From contig CP141137.1 in assembly GCA_035236585.1 (NCBI GenBank), positions 48,258,057-48,322,056 on the forward strand: 64,000 nt of DNA, read 5' to 3'. This document shows, in pieces, positions 1-12,580 of the stretch (its first letter is position 1; the number at the start of each line of letters is the position of its first letter). The translations under genes and the position numbers were made by a program. The stretch is from Warburgia ugandensis (Eukaryota; Streptophyta; Magnoliopsida; Canellales; Canellaceae). The notes beneath the pieces are model-generated. The model saw only the letters and a list, made by a program, of their open reading frames with translations, was not told the origin of the DNA and searched no databases.

Positions 1-3000
1 AAATTTTCTATAATTAAGTGGATAAGTATACTAACATCCTTGATCTACAAGATCTAAGATGATCAGATCAATAAAAATTGGTTATATGTAAGTGAATAAG
101 ATAAATAAGTGGGTTATATGTAATTGAATAGGTATATCTTGATAGATCTAGCCTTAAAAGTCATGAAATCTATAAAAATCAAGGTAAATCTCCTTGATCA
201 AGGATAATTTTATGGTAGAATGAGTTTGGATGAATATAATAAGTTAATATTATCTGGATTTATGGAATGGATGATGTGGATTTGGGTAAGATCAAGATCT
301 ATGCCCTTAAATGGGAGAAAGTAACTTAAGATCTCCTTGATCGGGTAGATCAAGGAAGTTCAAATCAATGGATGAGATACATGAATGACATAAGGATGAA
401 ATCACATCAATAAGAGGTGTTAGATCTAAAAGAAAATGAAGGATCAAGATTTTAAGCCCTAAAAAGATGAAAAATGAATATGGATCAATTAAGACTGTTG
501 GATCATGATAGCATGTTAGATTCCTATTTGAATTATTGAACATTATGATAATTGTCTTTCATTGCTTAGTAGAGTTAATTATAGATTTATTTATTTGTTT
601 GTTTGATTCTGCTTTTTATTTATGCTTTAATGCTTATGTAATGAAAATTTCATTGAAATTGTAATTAGATGAAATTAGAATGAAAGGACATTTACATGGA
701 ATGTATGACACGGACTTAATGATAGTAAGGACCATAGTTAGTTGGATAATATAAGGAATATATATTCCTTGGTCCAAATTAGGAGCATATTAAAACTCCA
801 TGAATGACATTTTAGTTCATGGATTTAATTAAAATCAATCAGAAAGAGTACTTAGGATTAATGCTCATAGGAACCTTATGAAAGGTTGAGTTAGGATCAA
901 GCTAGTAAATGATGAGCATAGTGGTTAAGGGGGTTATCTAATAGAGCCTCGCTCTCTCCCCACCTTCTGTTGATGTTTGTGAAGTTTAAACGCCTCCTTA
1001 CATGAGGATTGAAGTAGCCACTTTGTGTTCAACCATTTAACTAGTAAGCCTTAGCCAATTTGACATAAGAGGAGCTTCTAGACTTAGGATGAAATAAGCT
1101 ACCCTCAACTACTAAAACATTAGATGGTTTAGTGATAATAATCAAGGGCATAAAAGGTTAGTAAATCATCTAACCCGAATAAAAATTGTAATCAAGATAA
1201 GGAGGATCAGACAAGATCCTTAGAATCTTGAGTGGTCAACAACAATAAGAATACTAATGTAGTATTATATTATGTATGTATATGTAGAAATTATGTATGT
1301 GTATGTAGGAGAACATAAATAGAGAATCCAAACCCTTGATTAAATCTGATTCAAGGAAAATTAGGATATCCCTCATAGGGATACATACTTGTATAGATGA
1401 ATAACTTGATATGTGTGGTATGACAGATGTATGACTACAGACTAGGATGAGCAATATGGAGGAATATCAGTTGGGATATACGAATCAAGACCTGATACCA
1501 CTTTGAGGTAGGTGGATGTATAAGAATGTATTAAGGATTCATGTGTATACATACATGGTCTTAGTATGTAATTATAGACCTTCATGATATAAGTATGCTT
1601 AGTTTCTTAGCATAATCATGATCCAACTAAGTAAACCAAACATATGACTTAACTAAGTAATCCAACCATATGACCCAACAAAGTGATCCAACCCTATAAT
1701 CCAACCATATGATCCAACAAAATGATCCAACCCTATGATCTAACTAAGCGATCTAACCTCATAATCTAATTCAATTGATCCAATATAAGGATCAAATTAA
1801 ATGAGGTGAAGGTAATGAGATGTGAAGACTAAGGAAACCTTAAGAATAGGACATAGAAAATATTTCAGCCTTAGTTAAACAGACACATCGTCTGCTATGT
1901 ACAATGTATTTTCCATACAGGTATGGAGGCTTGTGATTTTGTTTTACATAGAGATAGAGACTGGAGATGCTATGCTAGGGAAGTTATGAGGGTTTGGCCA
2001 CCCGCTTCTTGAAATTTATATGATGGATACCATGCCCAAAGAGAGGCTAAACGTCGGGTGGGGCAATAATGAGAAGGCCTCACTGTGACAGCCATGGTCC
2101 ACCTCATGAGGACATGGAGTTGATATTCCACAGTTGGTATCAGTGGAGGATTGCAGTCATCCGGGCACACTATACCGATTGAGACTGAAGCATAGTAGTC
2201 CTACTGTATGTCGCATTATGATGCACATATGATAGGCATAATGTAATGCCATGGCATGATGAGATGCCAATACATGAGTTCTTGGAAATCCCCGTATAAA
2301 GATTGGCTGGATACTAATTTCCTAAGTGGAAGTATAGCCAGGGGAAGGAACAAGTTTTGAGCAATCTTCACTATATTAACTAATTTGTCATGTGCTACAT
2401 AAATAATGTATATACTATATGTGGAGAATACTCATGAATGGATAACCATGATGAAATAAGGACTGAGGTATGTATTCTTATATTAATGAAGTAGTATATT
2501 TTTGTATCCCCTACCAAGCATAGCTTCCTGAGGTATTGTAAATGTTTCTATGTTTACAATACCTCAGATATAGAGGAGGGTTAGAAGTTCAAGACTGTAG
2601 AAGACTTAAGAAGATGCGGAGGAATAATCAATCAAGATACATCCTCTAGGAAGACATGTATTTTAATTGAGGGAATTGTATTGTATTGAGCATTTTTAGT
2701 GTATTGTGAGGTTTGCAAATTTTGGATTATGTAATTTGGATAGGTATTGTACTGTTAACCACTAGATGGATTATGGAAGTTTAATAAAATTATATTCCTT
2801 CAATGGAATTTTATTTTGTAGAAAAATTGTACTTATGTTATGCATGAAGTGGTGACTTGGGTTTTCAAAACAAGTTTTAAAAGAAAAGAATTTCCACTTT
2901 TTTGTTTTGCGAAATTTTTTTACTAAGGGGACGCCCTACCTTTGAGGACTTTTGATTGTATGAACATTATGAAGAGACTGATTAGCTCTGATCACAAATC

Positions 3001-3012
3001 TGAGTCGTCATT
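1..3012 (+). mobile_element. Ty3/gypsy-type LTR, 3' part (family B)
   Basis: The stretch aligns by eye with the element at 22942-30618. Positions 1-1800 match 24330-26000. Positions 1860-2945 match 29450-30575, including the block around 2800-2940 (CAATGGAATTTTATTTTG and onward), which is nearly identical at 30422-30570. The start of the LTR lies outside the window. The last 60 bp diverge, but the end GTCGTCA near 3010 matches the GTCGTCACA end of the other copy. Unlike the two copies inside 22942-30618, this one keeps both middle and end, so it is the best guide to the family's LTR. Short reading frames here are chance. I infer that it is non-coding; whether it is a solo LTR or belongs to a full element cannot be decided. 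Confidence 0.75.
2528..2567 (+). promoter_or_regulatory. Perfect 15-bp stem-loop in LTR
   Basis: CTGAGGTATTGTAAA (2528-2542) pairs perfectly with 2553-2567 across a 10-nt loop. The same structure, with a G-C pair replaced by A-T, is at 30174-30213. Related weaker stems occur at 18094-18125, 32413-32444 and, on the minus strand, 12903-12935. Its place a few hundred bp before the LTR end fits an RNA-level role in the LTR, but the function is inferred only. Confidence 0.7.
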
Positions 3013-3100
3013 GTCTCTAACGATACCCTGTAAATTTGGCACCCAAATGCCATTTTTCCTTCTTGTCAACAATTACACACCATTACTAATGAGTGGGAGT

Positions 3101-3152
<52 letters not shown>

Positions 3153-5500
3153 CTCTTCTTCTTTCTCCTCTCTTTCCTTCTTTCTTTTCTTTCTCTCCTT
3201 CTTCATTCAGTGTTGGGTCATCTCTCTTGATAATATCTTTATTTTTACAAAAATACCCTCCATGTTTGGATCATCATTTTGTCTCCATATGAATTCCAAT
3301 TTTAGCAACCTTAGTGTTGTTGTTATCATCTCTTTGAGTGCAACCTAGTTATGGAAGTCTTAATAGTTGATTTGATGTCTATCAAGTTTTCACTTATAAA
3401 ACTCCAAAAATAGGATATTCAATATTTTCTTTTCATCCCAATTCAACATTTTTCAAAATTTACTCAAATTAGGATTTGAAAATTAGGGATATTACACCTT
3501 GAGGTGACCACCCTTGAAGCCCCCACCTCCCTTCGCATCCTCTCCATGAGGTGGTGACCACCACCCCATGCCCCCCTCTCCCTACAGCGATCATCGCCCA
3601 TAGTCCCCCTCGTACAACTACCACCACCCAAAGACCTAGCCCCCCTCTTTCCTTTCCTCTCTAAGCCTTCAATACATTCCTCCAAGGGTAGTTGCTTCTT
3701 TCTAAGTATTCCACACTAGGCCAAGCTTAGTTCTTAGTTCCTCCACTAAAAGGTTGGTTGTTATTCCTCTTTTGTTCTTCTTCTTGAACCTTTATTGTTG
3801 CTTAGTTTCATGCATAGGAATTTTTTTAATTAAATCTTCTTGCTTGTTCATTCAAAGATCCAAGATTATTTTCCCTTGAAGTGACATCCAATGGAAAGTC
3901 ACCTTGAATCAATTAGTTATACTTATTATCACTTTGCTTAGATTTCATGATTATGCTTCCATTCTCATGCTTCCATTTTGAATTTATTCAATAGTTTTTC
4001 CTTAGTGGTTTACATGCATGTTTCTTAGAGATTGGGATATTGCTTGAGATGTTTTGGGAATTATTTTTGGGTTTACATGATGTAAGTATGGTGTGCCTAT
4101 GTAATGAATAGTGTGCACCATCCTTGTACTTCTCCATTCGAATGAATGACATCTTGATGATTCTTGAATCACTCTCTTGTTGATGGATGTTCCTTTTAGT
4201 TGTTTTACATGTTTCTAGTTCATAGTTTACCATTCAAGCAAGAGTTACTAATTTAATCAAAAGCACCTTGATTCCATGTGCACCACTCTAGGTGTCATGC
4301 ACATGGTTCTAAGGAGTTTGTGGTTGAAGTTGTGAAGGCTTGATACATGATTAGTAATATTAGATCTTGAAGTATTATTCTTTCATGAAAGTTTAGGTCT
4401 TGTTTAGGAGATTGAATCTTAGATTACATAGATATTTAGTATGTTTAAAATCTTAGGAATGTTTAGCATGTTGCTAGATCTTGTTCATTTAATTTAATGT
4501 TAGTAGTTCATTTTTGTCCATGCATTTTCATTACTATATATCATTTACATATTTTACATTATATTTGTGATATTTCATAGTGAGGAACACACTAGAATCA
4601 TGCGTCCTATCCTATGGTCATACGCATGGTTTTAGATATATTTCCCTTAGATTTGTTGTTTAATGATATCTCTTGAATTTATGGCATGATGAATTATTGG
4701 AATGTTGCTTAGCTTTGCATAGTAGTCTCCATAAGTTGGTTACATCATTTAGGAAATTTTCAATTTTCACGTTTAGGAAGTAATTAATTTAGGTAAGTTC
4801 TAAATTTAGAAGGTTTTAATCTTAGAAATTTTTTATCTTTTTAGAAAGTGTGTTTTTAGGTAAGTTTTGAAGTTGGTTTATTTGAGCATTCTTAATTAAG
4901 GAAAAATTTTCTTATTATCTTGGCTAGGCTAGATAATTTAAGTAAGGACCATTGCTCTTGGTTGCTCTCTTCCAAGCCTCCACTATTCCCTCTTTCTTGT
5001 GTTCTTTGGCTGTTGGACTCTTAATTTCTAGGTTAATTAGTTCATTACTCCTATTCCTTTCTTTATTGCTTTGGTTTATTATTTTTATTTAGATTGTATA
5101 TTGTTTAGATTTCATGCACATACACATCCTCAACTCCATGCGCAATAGTCCTAGGATTCATGCATTCCATTTTAGATTGTTTTATGTGCTCTTTCTCATA
5201 TCCCCATGCTCGCCTTACGTGAATCATACGCACTTGTCTTAAGTTTTAATTGCATGTTTTATTTATATTGTTAGTCCATATTTAGAGGTTGCACGCCATT
5301 CATAAGTTTCATTACATGCTAAGTCAGGTTTAGTTTCCATTGCTTAAAATTGTTGCATCTTCAAAATAGTTTAGTTAGTTTATAGGTTTAGTTTTAAGAA
5401 AGTTTAATTTTAGAAATATATATACTTAGAAATTTTTTATTTGTATGCATGTTTTATCTAATTTTCTTTCAATTTATTTGCCACTTATGTCATGTCGATT
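3013..5500. other. AT-rich intergenic stretch, unassigned
   Basis: No coding signal was recognised. A pyrimidine-rich block lies at 3100-3230. A C-rich block at 3500-3670 gives only low-complexity frames. On the minus strand TGTAATATCCC begins at 3496, which is how many plant gypsy LTRs start, so 3013-3496 may be a short or truncated minus-strand LTR. I could not find its partner or a primer-binding site. The rest (3700-5500) is AT-rich without repeats that I can link to other parts of the window. Confidence 0.4.
3104..3148. repeat. (CT)n microsatellite
   Basis: An uninterrupted CT dinucleotide run of about 45 bp, followed by further pyrimidine-rich sequence to about 3200. It creates an artificial Ser/Leu-rich reading frame. 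Confidence 0.95.
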
Positions 5501-5563
5501 TGTTTTTTTAAAATGGATTACATGGCCTTTTTTATTTCATTATGTTGTTGTTTGTAGTAAAGA

Positions 5564-6680
5564 TGAAACAAGAGCAATATCAAAATGAAGATTATGGGCA
5601 AAATGAAGAGCATGAACAAGAGACTAACATGAGCAATACTCAAAAGAGAAATGGTAGAGAGCAAATAACAATGAAAAAGGTTATCAAGAGAAAGTTGAAG
5701 GAAATTATCTAATTCAAGAGTAGGGGGCAAGAGATAGGTGAGAATATAACCTCTTATAGCTGTTTTCACTAGCTCCATAGTAAGAAGTGCCGTTCCTATC
5801 ACAATTGATGATTGGACACATGCCACCCTAGACAAAAGATTCAATATGGAAACTTGTGATGGTAGGCAAACATTAGTAATATGTATTATATAATTTATAA
5901 CATACATTATTTTCAAATATAGCAATGTGCTTTGTACTTTGTAGGTTGTCTTTGACATATATGTCAACAATCTGTCGAGGTTGTATACAATGCTTGCCAT
6001 TTATTCTAATGTTATTGACCAGGACATGTGAAATGCATTTGTACACAATCGTATGCCTGTTGAATCTGAGGTATATTCAAAATTGATTTTTTATTTAATT
6101 AATTACATAACATCTTATTATTGCACTTGATTATGTACAAATGTGTAGGCAAAGAGTGTAAGAGGAAGAAAGGTGCATGAAACTAATATGCAGCACCACT
6201 TGTCCTGGTTGGACTAAGCTTGTTTAGAATAGTATGAAGTAAGCATCTTAATGTTACTATAGTTATATACATTTTGTTATCTATCTATAGTGTCTTGGTT
6301 GATAGCAAAAGAAAGCTAGGACTACAGAACCCATTGATCACTCCATCCCCTAAAAGATGGAGCACTCGATGTGTCGTACTAGCTAAACATTCTCAGATGA
6401 AACTACCGCATAAGTTGCTTCTAGCACTGTAATGGTTTGACATATTTATCAATTGTATATAATTAATTGGATGACATGATCATGACTTTCTAATTAAATT
6501 TTGCAGGACATTCTTACCCAAGAAAGCAAAGTACATGAATTCTAAGCAGCATTGTGCCAATGATGACATCCTATGTAGGACTATGGGCAATAAGAAAGAC
6601 CACCCTAGCCAAGTTAGGTGCATCAAGCATGGTATTATTCCTTTTAAGTTCTTTGGTAAAATTTTACTAGTAGTTCAAGA
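5564..6680 (+). pseudogene. Transposase_24 (Ptta/En/Spm)-like exons, broken
   Basis: Short pieces of protein can be read between presumed introns. A Lys/Glu-rich start MKQEQYQNEDYGQ lies near 5566. DQDM-NAFVHNRMPVE near 6020-6070 has a stop where the related copy at 51320 has Trp. QKKARTTEP is near 6310, and a piece like the D-I-L-x-R-x-x-G-N-K signature is at 6560-6600. Each piece has a counterpart, in the same order, in the element at 50.7-52.2 kb. In plants this domain belongs to the second protein of CACTA elements, thought to bind element ends. Stops and frameshifts make it non-functional. The assignment rests on my recognition of the motifs; a profile search would settle it. Confidence 0.5.
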
Positions 6681-6819
6681 TTAGGGGGCCTATAATGAGT
6701 TCGTTGATAAAATAAAAATGAATATACTTAGTCGTTTAAGGATCATGTGGAAGTCCTGGTTAACACACCTCTATCCTTAAGGTTAATCTATAGTCTCATC
6801 AATTAAGATAGGGAAATCA

Positions 6820-7705
6820 ACCATGTTCAAATCAAGGATGGAGTGCTTGTTGGTGATGTTGTTAAAGTGCCACTTATGGAAGAAGATCTATTATGAGTTT
6901 TCCTGTGAGATTAACTTGAGCACCCTTACATTGTCTCCCACATGTGGTATATGCACATATTTGCTTATAAAATACTTGACAACTACATGTTATATTTTCA
7001 TGGTATAGGAAACAATTAGTTCCTTTTATGCAGCCTCTTGAATGATGCAACTAACATTTTCAAGGTTGAGGGTATATTTACTAATTCCTTGACCCCAGCA
7101 TCATTTGTGGGGAGGCATAGCAATAGATAGGCGTGTTGATGATTTTTTACTAGGCTTCTCCCAGTGCTTTAAGGGACATGGCTTAACGATTCCCTATAAT
7201 AGTAGGTAAGTTTTAATTTTCTTATTTTCTGTCTAACTTATTCTATACTTAGGGATAATCAACTTTAATTACAATTCATACGATTGTCTATATAGTACTC
7301 ATTGGATGCTACTCATTTTGGAAGTGCTTTGTGGGCAGGCTTTCTTTTTTTATTCTTGTGGATAGAGCATTCGTCCCACCCTTGTAAAAATTATTAGTTA
7401 GCTTTTATTCTTTTCATGTATTATTTGTAGAGCATTGTTAAGATGGGGTAATCTAACCCAAACTGTACAACCACCAAAACTCACTTGAAAGAATGTCAAG
7501 GTACAAAAAATAGTTAGTTACTCTATTTTATCATTAATTAAACTTATAATATTACAAATATTATTTATAAATTATTTATAATTTTCCTTGTTGCACAATG
7601 CCCTAGACAACAGTCTGATTGGGAGTGTGGGTATTATGTATTGAGATACATGAGGACCCTAATATTCGGTGGTGTTGGTGTCTTCCAATTAAGAATGGTA
7701 AGATA
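6820..7705 (+). pseudogene. Ulp1/C48 cysteine protease-like domain, broken
   Basis: Two signature pieces of a Ulp1-like SUMO protease fold can be read. THWMLL (7297-7314) carries the catalytic His. CPRQQSDWECGYYVLRY (7599 on) carries the oxyanion Gln and the nucleophile Cys in W-E-C-G-Y-Y-V. They are separated by presumed introns and preceded by degraded sequence matching 53.3-53.8 kb of the second element. Ulp1-like genes are known cargo or components of plant CACTA and Mutator elements. Stop codons around 6850-7190 show that this copy is dead. It keeps the usual Gly after the Cys, which the copy at 54.3 kb has lost. Confidence 0.55.
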
Positions 7706-8629
7706 CTTTTTACTTTTCATAATCTTATATTTTCATAGTTTTTTATGGATTTAGCTAAAGAAATGTGACCTAAATTAAATATGTTGTGTTATAAGCTACT
7801 ATGTGTTCTAAGTGGACAAATAAGAAGAGTTACTCTAAGGTAAACCTCAATGAAATATGAAGCTAATGGGCTAAGTATGAAATAAATTTTCATTAGAACA
7901 CTTGGAGTAACTAGATGAATATAAAATATATAATAAAGTATTTTTCATTCACTTGCATTTATTATTTTATTTTTTATTATTTTCTTTGACATATATATAT
8001 ATATATTTAAGTGATGAATGAGTGGAAACTTAGAGTCTGCGAGTAAATGAGTAAGTATGGATGAAGTGAATTTGGAGCTTTTAAATGAAGTGAATATGGG
8101 GGCTGGTTTTTATTATATTCATTAAATTATATAACTTTAATGGGATGATAATTGAGGGAAACTTAGTGTGTGAATGTAAATGTAAATGTGTATAGACTTA
8201 TAAATGAAGTGAATGCAGTGTTGTAGTGAATGCATGCATTGTGATTTCTTTTATTAAGTCTTTGCAAGATAGATGTAGATGGATAATGATGAATTAGGAT
8301 GTTTTATACCCAATGTGGAAATGAATGTATGTTAGTTTTTTGTGGGTATAAAGATTGTAAGAAAATTGTATTAGGTACATTGAATGTAAATATACAAGTA
8401 TTTATTGTAAGATGATTTTTTTTTTCTTAAAAGGGATTTTTGAAGTTGTTTAGGAAACAATTTCAAAGTCATGTTTAGCAAACAAATTCAAAATTCATTA
8501 CTTTTGAAGTTGTTTAGTAAATGACTTTAAAAGTTATTGATTTTCGAAGCTAGATCAATAGAAGACATTTTTTGACTGACTTATATTTGTATTTTTAATG
8601 ACTTTAAAGCCTCATGTATAGTAGTGTCA

Positions 8630-9880
8630 AATAGAAGGGTGGAATGGTCATTAAACATTAGAAGAAGCCTTCTTTTTGTATATGAAGAAGAATTGATTGA
8701 GCAACTTTTGAACCTTAAGATCCCATTTCAGAGAGGGAATGGGAAGGGATATGAGAGTACGGATGTGCAATGTTTTGAAGATGCTTTCAGTCAAATCATG
8801 TTTTAATTAGCTCATTAGTGATAGTAATTTAACAAGAAGCTCCCTTGTACGCAGCTAGAGTGTAGACATTGAGAGCACCGAGTGAAATCCAACGTTTAGG
8901 ATGGTTAAGCACTGAAAGATAAGATCCTAACCATTGACAAATTGATGTCTAAATGGTAGAATATTGCAAATCAATGCGTCATCTGCTTGTCAGCATCTAA
9001 AGATATTCATCATCTTTTAATCCATTGTGTCAATGTTTTGAAGGTTTGATATATTGTTCTTCAATGGTTCAAGGTGGCATGGGTAATGCTAAACTAGTTT
9101 GTAAGCTTGTTGTGTCATGGTGGAGGACTTCATATCCAAAAGAGAAAAAGCTTTGGAACTAGAGCTTGTCAGCTTTCTTTTGGATAGTTTGGTTGGAAAG
9201 GTATGAAAGAACCTTTAGAGGTAAATATTCTCCACCATCTATTCTTACAAGTTAGTTTAGAACCATGTAGCATCTTGGCCAATTGGGGATAAAGATTTCT
9301 AGGATTACAACTTCCAAGATATCAAATGCTCATGGTTTCAAGTGTGCAAATCATTTTTGTCTTCTTTTAGACCTCAAAAACCATGGAAGAGGCCACAACA
9401 AGGGTGCTAAAACTAAAACTTTGATGGTTGATTGCTAGAAATTCATGACTAACTAGTGTGGGCAGCTTGACTCACAACAATCAAGAAACCATTTTGTTGA
9501 AATTCAAAGGTATCTTGGGAGATAAAGAAGCAAGAGAATTAGAGACAGTGGCCACAAAAACAGGTTTGCTACTTACTACAAAATTTTCTACCCATGCCAT
9601 TGATCATTGAAGGTGATTCCATGATCTAATGGCTAGTAAATCCGATATCCATAGCTTGGAAATTCACTCAAGTCATGGATGAGATACATGCAGCCCTTGC
9701 TAAGAGAGAGTATAAGTTAAGTCAGATGCCTAATCAACCAATGATAAAGTGGATTCAATAGCCAAGGATGGAGTCATTGAATCCTTTCTTCAAATCATTG
9801 TTTCTAAAGAAGGAAATAATTTCATTCAAAGACTTGGTTCCCATTAAGGCTATTTTAGATCACTTAATGATGGTGAGTGT
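8630..9880 (+). pseudogene. LINE 3' end: zf-RVT and RNase H remnants
   Basis: This is the C-terminal end of a plant L1-type non-LTR retrotransposon. Positions 8632-8800 read RVEWSLNIRRSLLF...EEELIEQLL, like the linker after the reverse transcriptase. Positions 8950-9100 read CVICLSASKDIHHLLIHC, the zf-RVT zinc-binding domain. Positions 9370-9790 carry RNase H pieces: LETVA, LPMPLIIEGDSMI followed by a stop (9595), and VDSIAKDG (9748-9771). Several stops and frameshifts break the frame. The reverse transcriptase itself is absent, as expected either for 5' truncation or for interruption by the CACTA-like element that ends at 8626. Confidence 0.65.
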
Positions 9881-10375
9881 TTGTATCTAGGGTATGAAAG
9901 AAGCATATGTTTTTTTCTCTTTTTACTTTGTTTGGATAAAAGTGGTGTTCACATTGTTTCCAGTAGGCAAGTGGTGATTGAATTGATCTCGTGCTGTCTT
10001 TCTAACTTGGTGTCTACAGTGGTTTCATGTTGAGTTACTCTAGCAGCCTACCACATTTGTGGACCTCTAGTTGGATATGAGTTTCTCATGTTGGAATCAC
10101 TCATAGTTCTTGTAACTTTTGTATGATCATCTTGATCGGTTTAATGAATTAATACTCCATAAAAAATAAAAAAAAAGTAACAAAGATTCTATTACATAGA
10201 GAGATATTTAGAGGAAAGTTACTGGGTTTTTCTCAAGGAGAAGCTCTTATTAGTGAAAACTGTGGAAGAAGGAAAAGAAATTCTAATAACTTTAGCAAAT
10301 CTAAACAAAGGATAAGTTTAGAAAAGGAGTTTTAATCACTTCTAATATCACAAGCCAGCTCACAAGCTAAAGGAA
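9880..10375. other. Intergenic, nothing recognised
   Basis: AT-rich sequence with no coding signal. An A-rich stretch near 10160-10180 could be the poly(A) tail of the preceding LINE, since it lies about 280 bp past its last RNase H motif. Confidence 0.4.
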
Positions 10376-10378
10376 TGT

Positions 10379-12060
10379 ATGAAATTGAAAAGAAAGAAAA
10401 ATAAAGAAACGGGTAACCAAAAAAAAAAAAAAAACAGCATCGTTGCTTCATATGGTGACTTATCAAATCATCAAGGCACGAAAATCATGTTTGATTCTCA
10501 AATACTAAGATACAAATTGGGTGATTGGCATAGGTGCTTCACCATGCTACCCTGTAGAAATATTTTCACAAGTAATAAGTTGGGTGACTTGGAGTTATAA
10601 GGATGGGAAGTAGTGATATTCACAAAATTATTAGAATAGGTGATGCCTGTATAGTGACCAATGCCAGTTGTAGGATGGTTCTAAAGTATGTGATACTTGT
10701 TCTAGATCTTTGTATGAGTTTGATATTAGTAGGAAAACTAGATGAAGGGAGCTTCACTTGTCACTTGTCACTTGTCACTTTGGTAATTGTTAATGAAAAC
10801 TCATGAAATGGTATCTTATGATGGAAAGAGGTGCTAGGTACTGCATTTTATATAAGACATGTGTAGAAATACATAGAGGTAAGGTGAATGCAGTGGAGAA
10901 AGGTATTTCTACTAATTTGTAGCATATATGGCTAGGCCACATGAGGGAGAAGAGACTTGAAATCCGCAGAAAGAAGAATCTCATACACTAAAAATGAAAG
11001 TAATGCTTTACATATGTGTATTAATTGTTAATTTGAAAAACAATATATAATTACATTTCAACAAACTCCTCAAGTAGAAAAAAAAATGTGTTGTAACTTG
11101 TCTATATTGATGTTTGCAGGCCTATGAAAGTGAAAACTCTTGCTAGTGTTTAATTTGTTACTTTTATACATAATGCTTTTAGAAAAGTATGAGCATATAT
11201 TTTGAAAACTAAAAATTAGGTACTTGATGCATTTAAAACTTTTCAAACTATGGTAGAAAGGAAAATAAGAAATCCTTTGAAGTGCATTCACACATATAAT
11301 AGAAGTGAGAATATTGGGTTATTTGATGTGTATTTTAGTTCTATAGTATTATATATGAGAAGACAATTCCCAAGACACCATGTCATAATGGGTGTAGTAG
11401 AAAGGATGAAACATAATACTATGGAAAGAATTAGGTGCATGTTATTTCATACAAAATTATGAAACCATACTAGAGTGAAACTATGAACACTATATGCTAC
11501 TTGATCAATTTATCAAAATCAACACCTTTTGAATGGACAAATTTCTTATGAATGCTTAAGGTGTTTGATTGCAGGGCATTTGTGCATGTACCCAAAGATG
11601 AGAAGTCAAAGCTTGATGACAAATCCAAGTAGTGCATTTTCTTAGGTTACGTTGACATTGAGTTTGATTAGAGGTTATGAGATCAAATTGCTAAAAAGGT
11701 AATTAGAAGTTGAGATGTGATGCCAAATAGTTGAAGAATTTGAGAAAGAGGTTGAATAGCTACATGATTTTTTTGACATTGATCTAGTTCCTATGGTACA
11801 AAATGATTGAGAGGGGGGGAAGGGGGAGATGTGTAAGAAGATCCTCATAATAAAGATGGGATAAATGTGTATGAATATTCTTATGATAAGGCTCCTATAG
11901 AGACTATGTTGAGCATGGTGAATAGGAGTAGCCCCTAATAAGAACCAACCATAGAAAATAAGTTAAACAGATCAAATATGGGGTAAAAAGCATCTATAAG
12001 GTATTCACCCAAGGAGTATGCGATACTTGAAGATTGTTGGAATCAAAAGGACATTCACTC
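10379..12060 (+). pseudogene. Ty1/copia fragment: gag-pre-integrase and integrase
   Basis: Pieces of a copia polyprotein appear in order. Positions 10603-10746 read MGSSDIHKIIRIGDACIVTN...LVGKLDE, typical of the protease-to-integrase linker. Positions 10810-10975 read ARYCILYKTCVEIHRGK...HIWLGHMREK, the gag-pre-integrase zinc region. Positions 11405-11520 match the integrase core end (ERIRCMLFHTKL). Positions 11559-11700 read KVFDCRAFVHVPKDEKSK...CIFLGY, the integrase C-terminal signature. RRYSPKEYAIL sits near 12000-12032, just before where the reverse transcriptase would begin. The reverse transcriptase is missing, cut off by the repeat that starts near 12.1 kb. Multiple stops occur. There are no LTRs nearby, so this is an orphan fragment. 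Confidence 0.75.
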
Positions 12061-12580
12061 GATGCATTTTCTCTATCCCATCTTACCCCACCCTAAAAAA
12101 GTAAGGTCACATTGCATCCTAGAATCAATAACTATCTTTTGGGTAACCTTGTGTGACTCCTCAAGCTTTTACACAACAATATAATACTAATTTTTAAAAA
12201 GTCAGGAATCTTGTTTTAAAAACTTTATTTTTAAAATTGATTGAAAATGAAAACTCGAATAAAAAACACTCATTTCATAACCCTGGGAGTCACACGACCT
12301 ACAAAATCATAGATTTAGTGGTGAAATGATGTTCCCATTTCTACTAAAAATCCAACAGCATCTCCTCTGTATTTTGGACCATCGCATATAATGCATGCGA
12401 TACAACAATACCTAACAAATACTATAAACATAAACACATAGTCTCCATACGCATCTATCAAGATCAATTATAATTTTTTATAAAACCATATTCGTCAATG
12501 TTAATTAAAAATCAAAGATATAACAACATTGCCTAGGGTCTATCAATGCACAGCCATCACATCTAATGAGAATACATCCA

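Larger units (their letters stand above)
5520..8626 (+). mobile_element. Decayed CACTA (En/Spm)-like transposon
   Basis: The region contains broken exons matching, in the same order, those of the CACTA-type element at 50.7-54.4 kb. The likely right end is at 8626: read on the minus strand it begins CACTACTATACATGAGG, a classical CACTA-type terminus. Directly inside it are subterminal repeats built on GAAGTTGTTTAG (8440 and 8507) and AAAGTCAT/ATGACTTT. No matching left end or 3-bp target duplication was identified, so the left border given is that of the coding remnants. The right border abuts a LINE fragment whose reading begins at once, suggesting insertion into that LINE. Confidence 0.55.

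Noticed and set aside
4575-4600. CACTAGAATCATGCG as the left end of the first CACTA-like element
   Set aside because: It shares only CACTA with the right end, the preceding bases do not match TCA, and no subterminal repeats follow.
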